DNA of 64,000 bases from Pseudocercospora fijiensis CIRAD86 (taxonomy: Eukaryota > Ascomycota > Dothideomycetes > Mycosphaerellales > Mycosphaerellaceae), in the NCBI RefSeq assembly GCF_000340215.1, contig NW_006921535.1, positions 1,864,483 through 1,928,482 on the forward strand, in the 5' to 3' direction. Shown here piece by piece: positions 11,068 to 21,328 of this stretch (position 1 is its first letter; every line of letters begins with the position of its first letter). The position numbers were made by a program, and so were the translations under genes. The notes beneath the pieces are model-generated. The model saw only the letters and a program-made list of their open reading frames with translations. It was not told the DNA's origin and ran no database searches.

Positions 11068-12928
11068 CTACATGAAAGGGGGCGGAACTCCAAAGTACCA
11101 GATGCAAAAGTACTTTGAAGTCACTCGCCTCTCTTTGCGTAATTGCGCATCTGAGAGTCTTTGCCCGAAGTCGGCGAAAAAGTCACTCCGGCAGATGCAG
11201 TCCTTCACGCATTCCATCCGCTCTACAGCCCATCTGTTGTCGTCTCGATCCATACACTCGATGGCATATAGGAATAGAGGGCGGAGATATCCCGGGTTGA
11301 GCTTGCCCTCGTGGTAGCAGTTCCAGTCGCCGTCAACGATGCTCCTTATTTCCTGCATTGCCCGTCTTGAGCCGGTGGACTTGGAGATAGGATCGCCGAG
11401 AACACGGTCCATCTCGACAAATTCGGCATGATACGCAGCAGCACAGAGTCCAACAAGGGTTATGATGGGCTCCGCGATGTCCGCTGCCAGATTTGATCGC
11501 AGATCAATCGGGCTCAGGCGCTGAATAGCAGAGCGAGTCTCCCAGAGGGCCACCAAACGTGATCTGACGTGCAGCATTGACTTCACCACTTCTTGTTGAT
11601 CTACACCCGTGATACGCGACCGATGATAGTGAGTTAGCTTGGCGATTTGTCCAGAAATCATTTGAAGCTGAAAGTAGAATTCGAAAATCGGGTGTTGCAA
11701 CATGTCGTAGATCGATGCATCAAAATCGATGCCGTCCACAGATCGAGGTATAGGCTGTCCTGATTGGCAGCATAGGGACAGCGTGGTAAGGCTGTCCGAA
11801 ATGAGACCGTTGCCACCAGCACGTAAAGCGTTCCCGTGTAAAATGCGAAGCCAGCATATGATTCGCGCTGACTCCTCGGAATGAGACGACTTATTCTCAT
11901 GCCCGGTTCCTAATATGTGGATGAGAGATTCACTCGGACTAGCCAAGAGAGGAACCGTTTCTTGGTGTACGAAGTCGAAAAGGCATAATAAGAACGTTGC
12001 CGCAACGATCGCGTCAAAGTCCTGCTCCGTGTTGTCGATGGATTTCTCGTATGCATTTCTGGAGGAATGGTAGAATGACACAGCACGAGAAGATGATAGC
12101 CCGTATCGTAGAGCCTTGTAAAGTGTCGAAAGTGCGATGATGGCTGAGGCGACGACAGTGCTGTGCGTGCCGAGCTCAGCAAGGTAGCATTTGACGATCT
12201 TCCAATTACGAGCATCGAATGGCGTTATAGCAGGGCAATCCACCGTGTCCACAAAGTAAGGAAAGGCAGTCTGCGAAGGTACTTCTCGGGCCCTGAGTAG
12301 ATCCATGGTCGTTGTAAGCTTAATGTCTCTCGATATAAGAGTGGCCGAATCGTAGACCGAGCCACCATCATCGGTGTTAGTATCATTTTGACGCCTGAGC
12401 GCAACGTGCAGACGCCCAGTCACGTCGACAATCGCACTATCGGGACCCATATAAGGATCTTGGCCATCATGTGCAAGGCACACTGGGGCGGCTTTGAGGC
12501 CGAGCGTCTTGGCGAGGGAAGCATCTTGCGCTTTAATGTAGTGTGTACCTCGATTACATCGATCGATATGTGAGACTAGACGGCCCTGTACTGGTAGTAG
12601 TCGCGTGAGCTCGCACGATTCCACCGAGCCCACCGAGGAAGCGCTGCTCGAGCCCTGAACGTCGGCGGCTCGCTGAATCTTCAATGGCTTGTAAGCGCAG
12701 CGACGTTGCAGCCTTACGCAATTGTCACAGGACGGTCTCGCCTCATCACCTGCATAGAGCTAGACCGGTTAGCGAAAGCAACGCTAATTAGACGCGCTCA
12801 TCTCATCAAGTTTAAACCTCACATTTCACCTTCCGCGAGCGGCAGGTCATGCATCCACTGCGCACACGACCATGGTAGACACGCTTGGCTACCTTGCGCT
12901 CCTGCTCGGGCGTCGTCTCAGAAGGCAT
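11068..12928 (-). CDS. Zn2Cys6 fungal-type transcription factor, 2 exons
   Basis: On the minus strand exon 1 is 12928-12823 and exon 2 is 12749-11068, with a 73-bp intron (GTGAGG...CAG), giving 595 aa. The intron splits a Cys codon: the spliced product has Cys at 26, 29, 36, 43, 46 and 53, a perfect CX2CX6CX6CX2CX6C binuclear zinc cluster, which fixes the splice sites. The rest is a long, mostly helical region typical of the fungal regulator middle homology domain, with no other motif I can name. An in-frame ATG at 13162 would add 78 residues of low-complexity Arg/Ser/Pro sequence. I prefer 12928, close upstream of the cluster. It should be nuclear and bind CGG-type sites. It is convergent with the sugar permease and divergent from the IMPase-family gene, so it is a candidate local regulator; the target genes are inference. 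Confidence 0.88.
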
Positions 12929-13332
12929 GTCGGCTTTGCTGTCACTAGATGTTTGGCAATGACCCTGGCGCCGAAGCGGTGGCGTGAGCAAGGTTCGAGC
13001 GCATACTACGACTCTGTGCCTTTTGCGAGACAGGGGACTCTTTGGTTGGGAATGAGTGATGTCTGACCGGGTCGGCTGGCGCGGAGACGACCACATCTTA
13101 TCTCCAGCCGAGAAGCGAGCATGATCTTCTACTGACCGGGGCTCCCTGCGAGCCGTAATCAACCCTCGCCGACAGGCTGCGTCCGGAGGGCAACGTTACA
13201 AGCATGCCGCGTGCAGCTCGTGTAGTGATGTTATTTCCAGTCGAGGCGGAATCGAAGTGCTAAAGCTGCCACACCACCTCCTACCTGTAGCCATGCATAC
13301 CGCAGCTGTTGAAGCACTGGAGCTTCGCGACC
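12929..13332. promoter_or_regulatory. divergent promoter between Zn2Cys6 regulator and IMPase-family gene
   Basis: The 404 bases between the two start codons must serve both genes. Divergent regulator/target pairs of this kind are common in fungal catabolic clusters. I did not find a convincing inverted CGG pair or a clear TATA box, so co-regulation rests on arrangement alone. Confidence 0.5.
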
Positions 13333-14298
13333 ATGGAAACCGACTCTCTCCGACTTTGCGACTACCTCGTGGACATTGTCAAAGAAGCAGGGCGTATCAT
13401 CGTCAGCGCACGACCATCAGCGCAGTCCGCTACGGACAAGAAGAACTGTACGTGGATCGGTCATCATGCCCAGTCTTAGTTGACCTGAGAGTGCATAGCC
13501 GCAGACATCGTGACCGAAACCGATAAGGCCGTGGAATCCTTCATACATGGCTGCGTCAGCAAGCGATATCCAGAATACTCGTTCATCGGCGAGGAATCGT
13601 ACCGCGCTGGCGAGTGCATCTCAGACAAGCCCACATTCGTGGTCGATCCGATTGACGGAACCTCCAACTTCGTCCACGGTTTCCCAGAAGTATGTGTATC
13701 GATTGGTGTTCTTGTAAACAGGATGCCCACCGTTGGCGTCGTATACAACCCTTTTCGACGTGAGCTGTGGACCGGGGTGAAAGGACATGGAGCTTATGTG
13801 ACTATCCTAGACCTCCAGCATAACGACTCCCTTATGGCAAGACAGAAACTGCCATTGAATTCAGCGCCTCTGGAAGGACTAAGGCTTGCATGCATTGGCA
13901 TCGAATTTGGAAGTGATCGCGAGGGCCCAAACTTCGACTTGAACCTAAAGGTCTTTTCTACGCTTGCTCGGACGATTGGATCAGGAGGTCGGTTCGTAAA
14001 CTCGTTACGATGCACTGGATCTGCTGCCCTAGCGATATGCAGAGTCGCCGCAGGACAGCAGGAAGCATTCTGGGAGTGCGGCTGTTGGGCATGGGACGTA
14101 GCTGCCGCATGGTGCATATTGCAAGAAGCTGGCGGGATCATGGTGGATGGTCATCCTGGCAACTGGGACCCTCCTATTGACAATCGTCGATATCTTGCAG
14201 TAAGGCCAGCGGTTGAAGGCCAGAAGACTTTCGTGGCAGACTTCTGGTCTGTCCTCGGTGACGAGAGATCCACCTATGGGCCCCCGGGGTCTGAGTAG
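13333..14298 (+). CDS. inositol monophosphatase-family phosphatase (QutG/IMPA-like), 2 exons
   Basis: Exons 13333-13447 and 13499-14298 with a 51-bp intron (GTACGT...TAG) give 304 aa, close to the usual 270-330. The family hydrolyses phosphomonoesters such as inositol-1-phosphate with Mg2+. Metal ligands are all present: Glu70 in FIGEES, Asp88 and Asp91 in VVDPIDGTSNFVHG, and Asp238 in WAWDVAAAWCILQEAGG. Exon 1 supplies the expected N-terminal helix, and splicing joins KKNS to ADIVTETDKAVES, the conserved family start, so the intron is well supported. No signal peptide is seen, so it is likely cytosolic. Fungal members include qutG of quinate clusters, but no quinate pathway enzymes are present here, so the substrate is open. 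The C-terminal region after residue 255 is not conserved to my eye. It is divergent from the Zn2Cys6 regulator. Confidence 0.9.
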
Positions 14299-14578
14299 AG
14301 CAAATAGAAGAAGAATTCAGGTTGCGTAGGGTAACTTTGACTTTCATTAACATTTGACAGGACTTTCACGACATTTCAAAAGCATGCAACTATCTCAGTA
14401 GGTAGGGCTATCTCCCACAATTCGGGTTGACAACCTGAGGCATCAATATTATGTAAGACACATCAGGCTCCACCATCCAACAGATCAATAGGCACATAAA
14501 TCCCACTCACACACTAACTGCAACAGCGCCTCAGTTCCGCGCCATGGTTGCGGACTCCTCAGTCGCCGCTCCTTCCAT
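14299..14578. terminator. convergent 3' region between IMPase-family gene and GDPD gene
   Basis: Two genes end facing each other here with 280 bases between the stops, so 3' ends of both transcripts must lie in this space. No further gene is seen. Confidence 0.4.
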
Positions 14579-15760
14579 CTACTGATTATTATTAGGACAA
14601 ATCGCATCCATATACTTATCATAATCCGAGTTGGCATAAAAATTCTCAAAATCCCCTATAACATCCACAACACAATGATCCGCTCTCCGATCGCAAAAAG
14701 CCCTCCTACTATCAACCTGCGATCTCGGCTGAATGAAGGCACTTAGACCGCCGTCAGATCTCCAAGCCCTGCGCCCAGCGACCCCTCTCCCAGTGCTGAT
14801 CGAACAGAAATCAGGCATGACAATCACACTCATCTTTTTCCTGAAATGCTTCTCCGCCCAGTCGAAAGCTTGGTTAGCAGCTTGGACGGCGAGATCATTG
14901 ACGCCGTTGGGGTACATGGCTGAGATGAAGGGCACGAGAGCTGCGCCGTTTGCGGCGTGATCTTTTTGAGCGTTGCCCCAGCAGTCGAGATATGTGCCGA
15001 CGTCGAGGTCTGTGGCGAAAACGTGAATTTTGTTGGTACCTTTTACGAATTGGACTTCGTTGATCTCGGGGATGATATTGAGCCCTGAGAGACCGTGTGT
15101 TCGAGCGTATTGATAGCAGGTGTCTGCTCCGTTGTATTTTGGTGCTTCTGGACTAATGCCTGACGATGCCCAGATTTTGAGGTAGACTTGGCGTTGCATG
15201 CCCAAATCTCGAACTAGTTTTGCGGCCTTGTCGGCGATGTAGGAGGTTTGAAGGTCGAGGACGATCAAAAAGTCGGAGCGGAGGTTTGCCCCTTTGTAGG
15301 CTCGGAGGATTGTCTCGAGACTGTCGAGCTTTGGTTTCGATTCTGCTTGGATGAGGTGACTGCCTCTTCCGTAGATTTTCAAGGGTGTCCCAAGGAGGTA
15401 GTCTGCTGTATGGTCTATGACAGCGACACCAGCCGGTCTCTTTTGGTGGCCTAGTGCTACGCTGAGTGCGTTCATCTGCCCGTCGAGATTGTCTTTGACC
15501 GTGTGCGTGTTCATCAGATAATCGTGGAAAGCTATCAGTACACCGTCCTTGGTGACTTTGACATCGATCTCTACCCCACTGACGCCGCTGAACTTAGGCG
15601 CTCTCAGGAAAGAGTCGTAGCTGTTCTCTGCGGTGCAGTAGACGTCTAGCTTGTCGTGGAATACTCCACGATGGGCAATGGTCTGCCATGCGGCAGTGGG
15701 AGATGCGGACAGCGCAAGCAGCGCCAATGCTCGTAGATCAAGAGATCGAGTAAGAAGCAT
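14579..15760 (-). CDS. secreted glycerophosphodiester phosphodiesterase (GDPD) family protein
   Basis: One uninterrupted frame of 393 aa starts at an ATG on the minus strand. Residues 1-24 form a signal peptide (charged start, LALLALSAS core, cleavage near TAA-W), so the protein is probably secreted or cell-surface. GDPD enzymes cut glycerophosphodiesters to glycerol-3-phosphate and an alcohol using a metal in a TIM barrel. The catalytic signature is present: His30-Arg31 (AHRG), Glu45-Asn46 (AENSYDSF), Glu64 and Asp66 (GVEIDVKVTKDGV) and His79-Asp80 (FHD). A mid-chain LIVLDLQ segment fits another barrel strand. The Cys residues near the C-terminus suit an extracellular protein. It could equally be a related phospholipase D of the sphingomyelinase-D-like fold, which shares His/Glu/Asp chemistry, so substrate assignment is tentative. 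The gene runs convergent to the IMPase-family gene. Confidence 0.85.
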   Translation of the reverse strand: MLLTRSLDLRALALLALSASPTAAWQTIAHRGVFHDKLDVYCTAENSYDSFLRAPKFSGVSGVEIDVKVTKDGVLIAFHDYLMNTHTVKDNLDGQMNALSVALGHQKRPAGVAVIDHTADYLLGTPLKIYGRGSHLIQAESKPKLDSLETILRAYKGANLRSDFLIVLDLQTSYIADKAAKLVRDLGMQRQVYLKIWASSGISPEAPKYNGADTCYQYARTHGLSGLNIIPEINEVQFVKGTNKIHVFATDLDVGTYLDCWGNAQKDHAANGAALVPFISAMYPNGVNDLAVQAANQAFDWAEKHFRKKMSVIVMPDFCSISTGRGVAGRRAWRSDGGLSAFIQPRSQVDSRRAFCDRRADHCVVDVIGDFENFYANSDYDKYMDAICPNNNQ

Positions 15761-18125
15761 CTTGCCGACAATTAGAAGCTTGGAACTTCTTGTGTGGATG
15801 GATGTCTGAGGGAGTTTGAGTGATTGTTGATGTTGTCCGTCGAGCCGCGTGTATGTTATTTATGTTCCCATCCATCGTTCACCTGTGTAGTCTGAGAAGT
15901 AGTGTACCTACGAGCTATTCCGAGCTCTTTGTGGCTCCCTGTAGTTCGACTTCCTAGTGCACGGGCGAAAGATGGGATCTCTCATAGCACGTGCGTGCAC
16001 ATTCGACTGTCAATGGCGGCATAGTGCTGTGATGTTGGTTTTCCCCGAATCTGGACCTTGATTTTGAGTCTGTCCAAGATCTCGTTGCTCGTCGGCTGCT
16101 AACTTCTCGTATGTCAAGGTTGACGCAGACATGAGTTCATTGAATATCCTAGGCACAGACCAAAAATAAGTGTCCTCTAAAGCACCTCTAGACTATGTCC
16201 GACAATTGAGAGCAACGGGGCACTGTGCCGCAGGGTCCTCCCAGACTTTGGACGTTACCACTGAGCCCGCTTATTGATGATTGTGGTGATGAGCGACTAC
16301 ATGCTCGTATAGCGTGCCTATATCACAATCAAAGTCAGCATGAATATGTGAATGTGAATGCACATCGTCGACCTGAAGTGGCCGTTTCCGCCAAGATCTT
16401 CCTCCATGGCATGGTAAATGCACCGAACCAAATACGGCTTGAATGAACTTGATGAGGAAAATCAAAACATTCTCCGTACCTGATGGTTGCATCCGTGTCA
16501 ATGTTGGTCATCCCTGGGCCGTAGTATAATTATGGACCACAAACGTAGCCAGGAGCTCGTATCAGTCAGACTTTGTGCATCGTAGGCTTCAAATGACATA
16601 TCGACCAACCAGCCACCGTAGCATCTGGCTGCCAGGTCTACTCGATTGTGCCATACGAACAGCCATTGCCGCATCATCTTCCTGGCGTGCTCCATGTTCT
16701 TCGCGTCACGATCACGATCTGCCGTCGCTGCAATCTATGCGCAATTTCTCCGTGCCTCCGGCCGCAGGCAAGTGGACAATAAGGAAGAGAGTTCCCTTCG
16801 GAAGTGGGAGGCTTCCTTATGCCGTGCTCTGCACGGACCTCAGCTACAATTTCGGAGACATACGTCATCACAGACAGATACAGCCAGCCTTCTCCCTGCT
16901 TTCTCGCTTTTCGATTGGATATCCACGTAGCCTGATCGCACAAGTCTTAGCCACTCTGGCTTTACCTTCCCTCGGTTGTTTATTTTGGAGGGTTGCAGCT
17001 GCCCGGCACAGTTAGGCAGAGACTACCGGCGAGCTATCCGGACGGGAAACATCGAAGACGCGACACCCTCGCGATCCTAAGAATACATCGACTAACGAGG
17101 CTACGATATAATTAGTAAATGCTTAGTTCTACTCTGTGGTTGCAGATTCGCGCGTACGAACTTACGCCACACTGGAGGGACGCAGCTGCCTGGCACAATT
17201 GGTAGCCTTCTCTTTGCGCTTGGTGGTTGGGCCCAATTTCCCAATTTTCAATTGGCCTAAACCCTTGCTAACCTAGAACAGGAAGAAATTGATAGCCTTC
17301 CGATACTGTGAATGATCGGCCTATATCAGGATGTGGATCGGGCCGCCTGCGCAGTTCCACGGTCAAAACCAGACCGTGTACTGGTCCAATTTGAAGCTTC
17401 ATTGTCGCATGGTATGGGCCTGTAAATGCGGAGTTGATTGTACGAGGGCAGACTAGAATAGGCCTTGTCTATGCATGTGGCGCAGCGCCCTCGTGATTCC
17501 ACCTTATGCCTGTAGTTGCAGATTCGCGCTCCCGTATAGAAGGTACGAACCGAGGTGTGAGGCTGTGAGCTCACCTCACCTCGTCTTGCAAGCCAATGCC
17601 AACACCAGTAAGCTGCAACGATTTTGTGGACCGCGGCTACAGAATATTCCAAGCCATTCCCAGCACGTCCATCTGTACCGGTACTTACCAACGTACAAAT
17701 CCAATTCCCATTCGTTGGCTGCCTCGAAAGAAGCATTGTGGGTTGCCATGCAGCGGGAAATATCTCCGGTGTGCTGATCCAATGAGAAGGCGCTCGACGA
17801 TCACGTTGATGCAATCTGGACATAACTTAGCGCTAGTGAAGAGCCTGATACTGCTACAGCGTTTTGCCGCATCGGAGTGAAAGCACTAATCCCAGATTTC
17901 ATAGTTCGCAACGAACCAGAGACCCCAATTCTACGGGCTGCTAGTGTTTACTTGCACTCCAATACGACAAGACGTTGTACTGCTCAGCGCTTGGCAGAGC
18001 CAGGATATCTCGAGCACATGATACGGACTTGGCGAGCCGAGTCTTCCTGGAGGAATTGCAAAAGTTATAAGTAGGTCCAACGATTATTGCGGGACCGAAG
18101 CCTGCAGAATGTTCTCCACGCCGAC
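15761..18125. other. 2.4-kb gap without a supported gene
   Basis: Composition is normal for the island, with no RIP signature overall, but no open frame shows a recognisable domain, a signal peptide or plausible splicing. Two short motifs recur: GTTGCAGATTCGCGC (near 17,142 and 17,513) and a CAGCTGCC(C/T)GGCACA block (near 16,997 and 17,183). These suggest a decayed local duplication. The region just downstream of 15,760 must hold the GDPD promoter, and that before 18,126 the promoter of the secreted-protein gene. A non-coding RNA or a gene with unusual structure cannot be excluded. Confidence 0.5.
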
Positions 18126-18941
18126 ATGCTAATTCTAGTTCTACTCCTTGGCCTCTCCGCCAGCATCGTCTCCGCAACGACATTGCAACGTCGAGATTAT
18201 GCGCAGACCGACTTCTTCAGTGCCATCCACCGGAACATCTGCAGCGAGGTGAATGACAAGCAACACTCCTACCACACCGAATCATGCGAGTGCACGGCAA
18301 CGAACGCCCTTCGAGCGTCCTGTCGCTCTGCAACCAATGAACTGCACCAGCACATCAGACAATGCAGCACCCAGAACAGGAATGTGAAATGCTTCCCATC
18401 CGAGAACTCGCCCAAGACTGGACCAGATTGCGCCTGCAAGCCGGAGGAGAGGAAGAGCGGAGTTAAACTGCCAAACGACAGCAACGATATCGCCTGCACT
18501 GGTGGAGTGCACTTCCTTGCAGCATACGCTACGGAAGTGGAAGCCATTGACGTGTGGTCTGACATTCGAGCTTCTCCGAATAACAACGTCATTACTTGTT
18601 GGGTCCAAGATAACAGAGGCCGGACACTTACTTCGTATGCTCCGTGCAATTATGCAGGCGGAGTGCCGCTCCGGATCCCACTCCATGGTGCTGGCGGCCA
18701 AGACGTTGCAACATATCAAGCCTGCATTCAAACCACCACCAATGACCGCGAAAGAGTCAATATTTCATGGGTTCTTACAAGTCCCTTTGGCCAAACCCAG
18801 AAACGAGACGAATTGACAGCGGGTATTAGCTTGCGAGAAGCCGTAGACTACGATGACAGTGCGGCTACATCAGACGTGCAGGGTAACATCGTTGTACGCA
18901 ACGGGCATGGAGATGAGATATTTTTCCCGAATAAGGGATAG
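18126..18941 (+). CDS. secreted cysteine-rich protein, effector candidate
   Basis: The frame is 271 aa from the ATG at 18126. It opens with a clear signal peptide (LILVLLLGLSASIVSA, cleavage about residue 17), followed at once by a dibasic LQRR site (Arg22-Arg23), a typical Kex2 processing site in fungal secreted proteins. The predicted mature chain has 12 cysteines, an even number, spread over its first two thirds, including C-x-C pairs (SCECT, DCACK). The C-terminal third is Cys-free and acidic. No enzymatic domain is recognised. Size, secretion signal and cysteines fit an apoplastic effector or surface protein, but this is inference. No intron is needed. The gene stands alone between a 2.4-kb empty stretch and a 1.1-kb one. 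Confidence 0.75.
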   Translation: MLILVLLLGLSASIVSATTLQRRDYAQTDFFSAIHRNICSEVNDKQHSYHTESCECTATNALRASCRSATNELHQHIRQCSTQNRNVKCFPSENSPKTGPDCACKPEERKSGVKLPNDSNDIACTGGVHFLAAYATEVEAIDVWSDIRASPNNNVITCWVQDNRGRTLTSYAPCNYAGGVPLRIPLHGAGGQDVATYQACIQTTTNDRERVNISWVLTSPFGQTQKRDELTAGISLREAVDYDDSAATSDVQGNIVVRNGHGDEIFFPNKG

Positions 18942-20091
18942 GTGGCGCCTTCCCTTGAATTGAGTAGGTGCGGTGCTGATTACTGTCCACGGAAGGTAGT
19001 ATACAGAGTGAGCGACAGTACGAAGGTTCGACTCCTTCGACGAGCTGCCGGTGCCGGGTTTGTCCTCTGTGGTGGTTAGGGAAAGGTGGATGGTTATTGG
19101 ACACTGTGTAATTAGCAATTAAAATAAAAAACGATCTTATGGCTCGATAGGCGGCGCCTTGCTTGTGTGGTCATTCAAGTTCGGCGACCTCGACCTCGTT
19201 AACGCAATGATGCACACGCACTCTAGACGCCTTCGTGTGACCACTTGCTAGAGGGAAGAGTATTGGCAGGCAATTTTGAGTAGAATTGATCATGGCACCC
19301 TGCAGTCTCCGTGTCCACACCGCCGCATAGCTACTTTTTTCTCATGCCCGGCTCTTCTTATACACTTCCTGCCACCTTCCCCCTTCTACCTGTGACTTCA
19401 ATCTTCATTTCACGTGGACTTGAGCGTCGATCGGCACTTTCGGAACTTCTGTAGATGGTCTCGTGTGTGGAAGAAATCTTTATCGCAAGGAGGTGTGGTT
19501 AGGTGTGTGGGTCTTGTCGCGTGGTTGTCCGATAGAGTGGTTGGATGGAGCAGCCTACCTGATAAGCTACGAATGGTTGGAACTTGGGCTCAAAGGCACG
19601 GGGTTGAAACGGAGATAGCCGCATGGTTTGAAGGTGCACGTGACCGAATCGACATCCAACTTCCTGGAGCACGTTCGTGGAACGTAAGAACGATGATGCA
19701 TCCAAAGACATTTGCATCATTGCCTGCCTTCAACTTATCACTAAATGCCCTCGCCAAGGGTGAACAACGTGCTTGCGATAAGAACTTCCTGATACGGTCG
19801 CAAAATCGCGGAAGCTTATGCATAACGCACGTCAAAATCAAGGTTGCGAACCCCAACGTGGGTCTCAGCGTTCACATGCAAAAAGCGTTCGGCGGCTTGG
19901 TGGGACCTTTAAGTCCTCAAGGAAATCTTGTTGAGCTGGCGAGTCAGACATTTTGACTATCGACTGACACCTTCAGTGCTTAGAAGCTGTGCCTGTGCCT
20001 GTACCTGACTTCACGAGGTCAAACATCCGGGTAGGCATGATTTTTTCGAAATTCTGCCACATTTCCTCGCCTGCCACCTCTCTAGCACGAG
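18942..20091. other. intergenic region, no supported gene
   Basis: An open stretch at 19,414-19,956 (plus) begins with GTG. Its first in-frame ATG is at about 19,573 and it has no recognised domain, so I do not call it a gene, though an exon of an unusual gene remains possible. A hairpin near 19,025-19,041 resembles a tRNA T-arm but has no matching acceptor or D-arm. Confidence 0.5.
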
Positions 20092-21093
20092 ATGCCGAAT
20101 GAAAGTGATGACAGGCCTACGTCTTTCGCTTATCTGTACGCCGCCATGATTCAACAACGACTCCCCCGAATCCGTAGCACGATCAAACGAGCATTATCGC
20201 AAGACCATGGCTCCGCACAACGCATGACTTTCATCACACATGATAGTCCACAGAGCCATTCACCGCCACCATCGTACAGAACAGATGAATCAGAATCCTC
20301 AGACGGACATCCAGACTTTTCTCCGCTCGATCCCGACATGTCGCCGAGTAGGCCTTCGAGCTCTGGCAGCTCTACCCCAGCCCGTCAAGATGAGAACGCG
20401 AGCGGTGTGCGATGGAGATTCGCTGTGGCAGGCTTTCAAATCCTTCGACTTGCAGAAGCAGAAGCTGCGATGTCGAGCGAGAATACCAATTTGGTGCGAA
20501 GTCAATACATAAATGGCACTGCGTGCATTCTGAAAGGTCTGCCAACAGAGCTCAGCCCCGCCGAGACGCTTATCCTCCGCGAGGCGATTGCAGATTTTCT
20601 TGCAGAGGAGCAGAGCCGCGACCGACGAATGGTTCTTCGAGCAGATCCAGTACTTCCAACTCGGCGCTCAGCAGCATTGCAGCAGCAATCCGTGCTCCAT
20701 CGAGCGGTGGCATTTGCTACCCTTCATGTGTTCCTCATTGCGTCTTTCATACTGCCATATATGCAGATGCTCCTACGCCAAGCATATCAGTTCGATCGAA
20801 AGCACAAGATAAGCGATCGAGTGCTCGCAAACAGTTTCGTGGCTGCCGATAAGATGGGCAGAAGTACCATGACGATAGCTGGTCAGATCTGCGCTATGGA
20901 TGATGGCAGGGTAGGTGAGCTGATGAAGGTGGCTGGTATGTATGTGGTGCAAGGCTTCGGTGGCGGGATTTATGATGGCATTGGAGAGAGTCTCTCAGCA
21001 TTCGGCATCCGTGCGGAGGAGAGACCGAACATTGTGGCATCATCCCGTGATGCAGCGATCCCGCGTGAGAGACCGCAATCCAGCTCATTTTGA
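20092..21093 (+). CDS. uncharacterised protein with one predicted membrane segment
   Basis: A single 333-aa frame starts with ATG. Residues 50-105 are Ser/Pro-rich and likely disordered (DSPQSHSPPPS, then SRPSSSGSSTP). Residues 106-180 are helical, with a conserved-looking ILKGLPTELSPAETLILREAIADFL block. Residues 205-228 form one hydrophobic segment (AVAFATLHVFLIASFILPYM). The last 90 residues are mixed and Gly-rich near VVQGFGGGIYDGIG, a possible second weak membrane-associated helix. There is no signal peptide. Length, amino-acid use and absence of stops support a real gene. I do not recognise the family. The next gene, the alpha/beta hydrolase, follows on the same strand 235 bases later with its own presumed promoter. 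Confidence 0.72.
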   Translation: MPNESDDRPTSFAYLYAAMIQQRLPRIRSTIKRALSQDHGSAQRMTFITHDSPQSHSPPPSYRTDESESSDGHPDFSPLDPDMSPSRPSSSGSSTPARQDENASGVRWRFAVAGFQILRLAEAEAAMSSENTNLVRSQYINGTACILKGLPTELSPAETLILREAIADFLAEEQSRDRRMVLRADPVLPTRRSAALQQQSVLHRAVAFATLHVFLIASFILPYMQMLLRQAYQFDRKHKISDRVLANSFVAADKMGRSTMTIAGQICAMDDGRVGELMKVAGMYVVQGFGGGIYDGIGESLSAFGIRAEERPNIVASSRDAAIPRERPQSSSF

Positions 21094-21328
21094 TGGCAAG
21101 TCAGGTGACATGGCCCGAGGACGATTTTGTGATACCCCACCTGCACAGTTGTGCTTTTTGCTGCGTTGAAGCGATTGGGCATTGCTACGGGATAGACATT
21201 GATAGGGAATAGATCCGCATACATTACCAACCTCCTCAGTCGCAGAGTGGGAGCACGATCACTACCAGTAAAGCGGGCGTTCTCGACACAATCTGACGGT
21301 AATCGAGTGCCTGCAGTCGTCTTTAGCG

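Noticed and set aside
9182..14298. Quinate-utilisation (qut/qa) cluster, suggested by the IMPase-family gene next to an MFS permease and a regulator
   Set aside because: No dehydroquinase, quinate dehydrogenase or dehydroshikimate dehydratase is present, the permease resembles the alpha-glucoside branch, and the regulator is Zn2Cys6 without a clear QutA/QutR resemblance.
19015..19055. tRNA-like T-arm (GAAGG, TTCGACT loop, CCTTC) suggesting a tRNA gene
   Set aside because: The T-arm pairs well, but no complementary 5' acceptor strand, D-arm or anticodon stem is found in the 70 bases upstream.
19414..19956. 180-codon open frame on the plus strand
   Set aside because: It starts with GTG, the first ATG is over 50 codons in, and it has no recognisable domain or splice context. 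It is noted only as a remote possibility.
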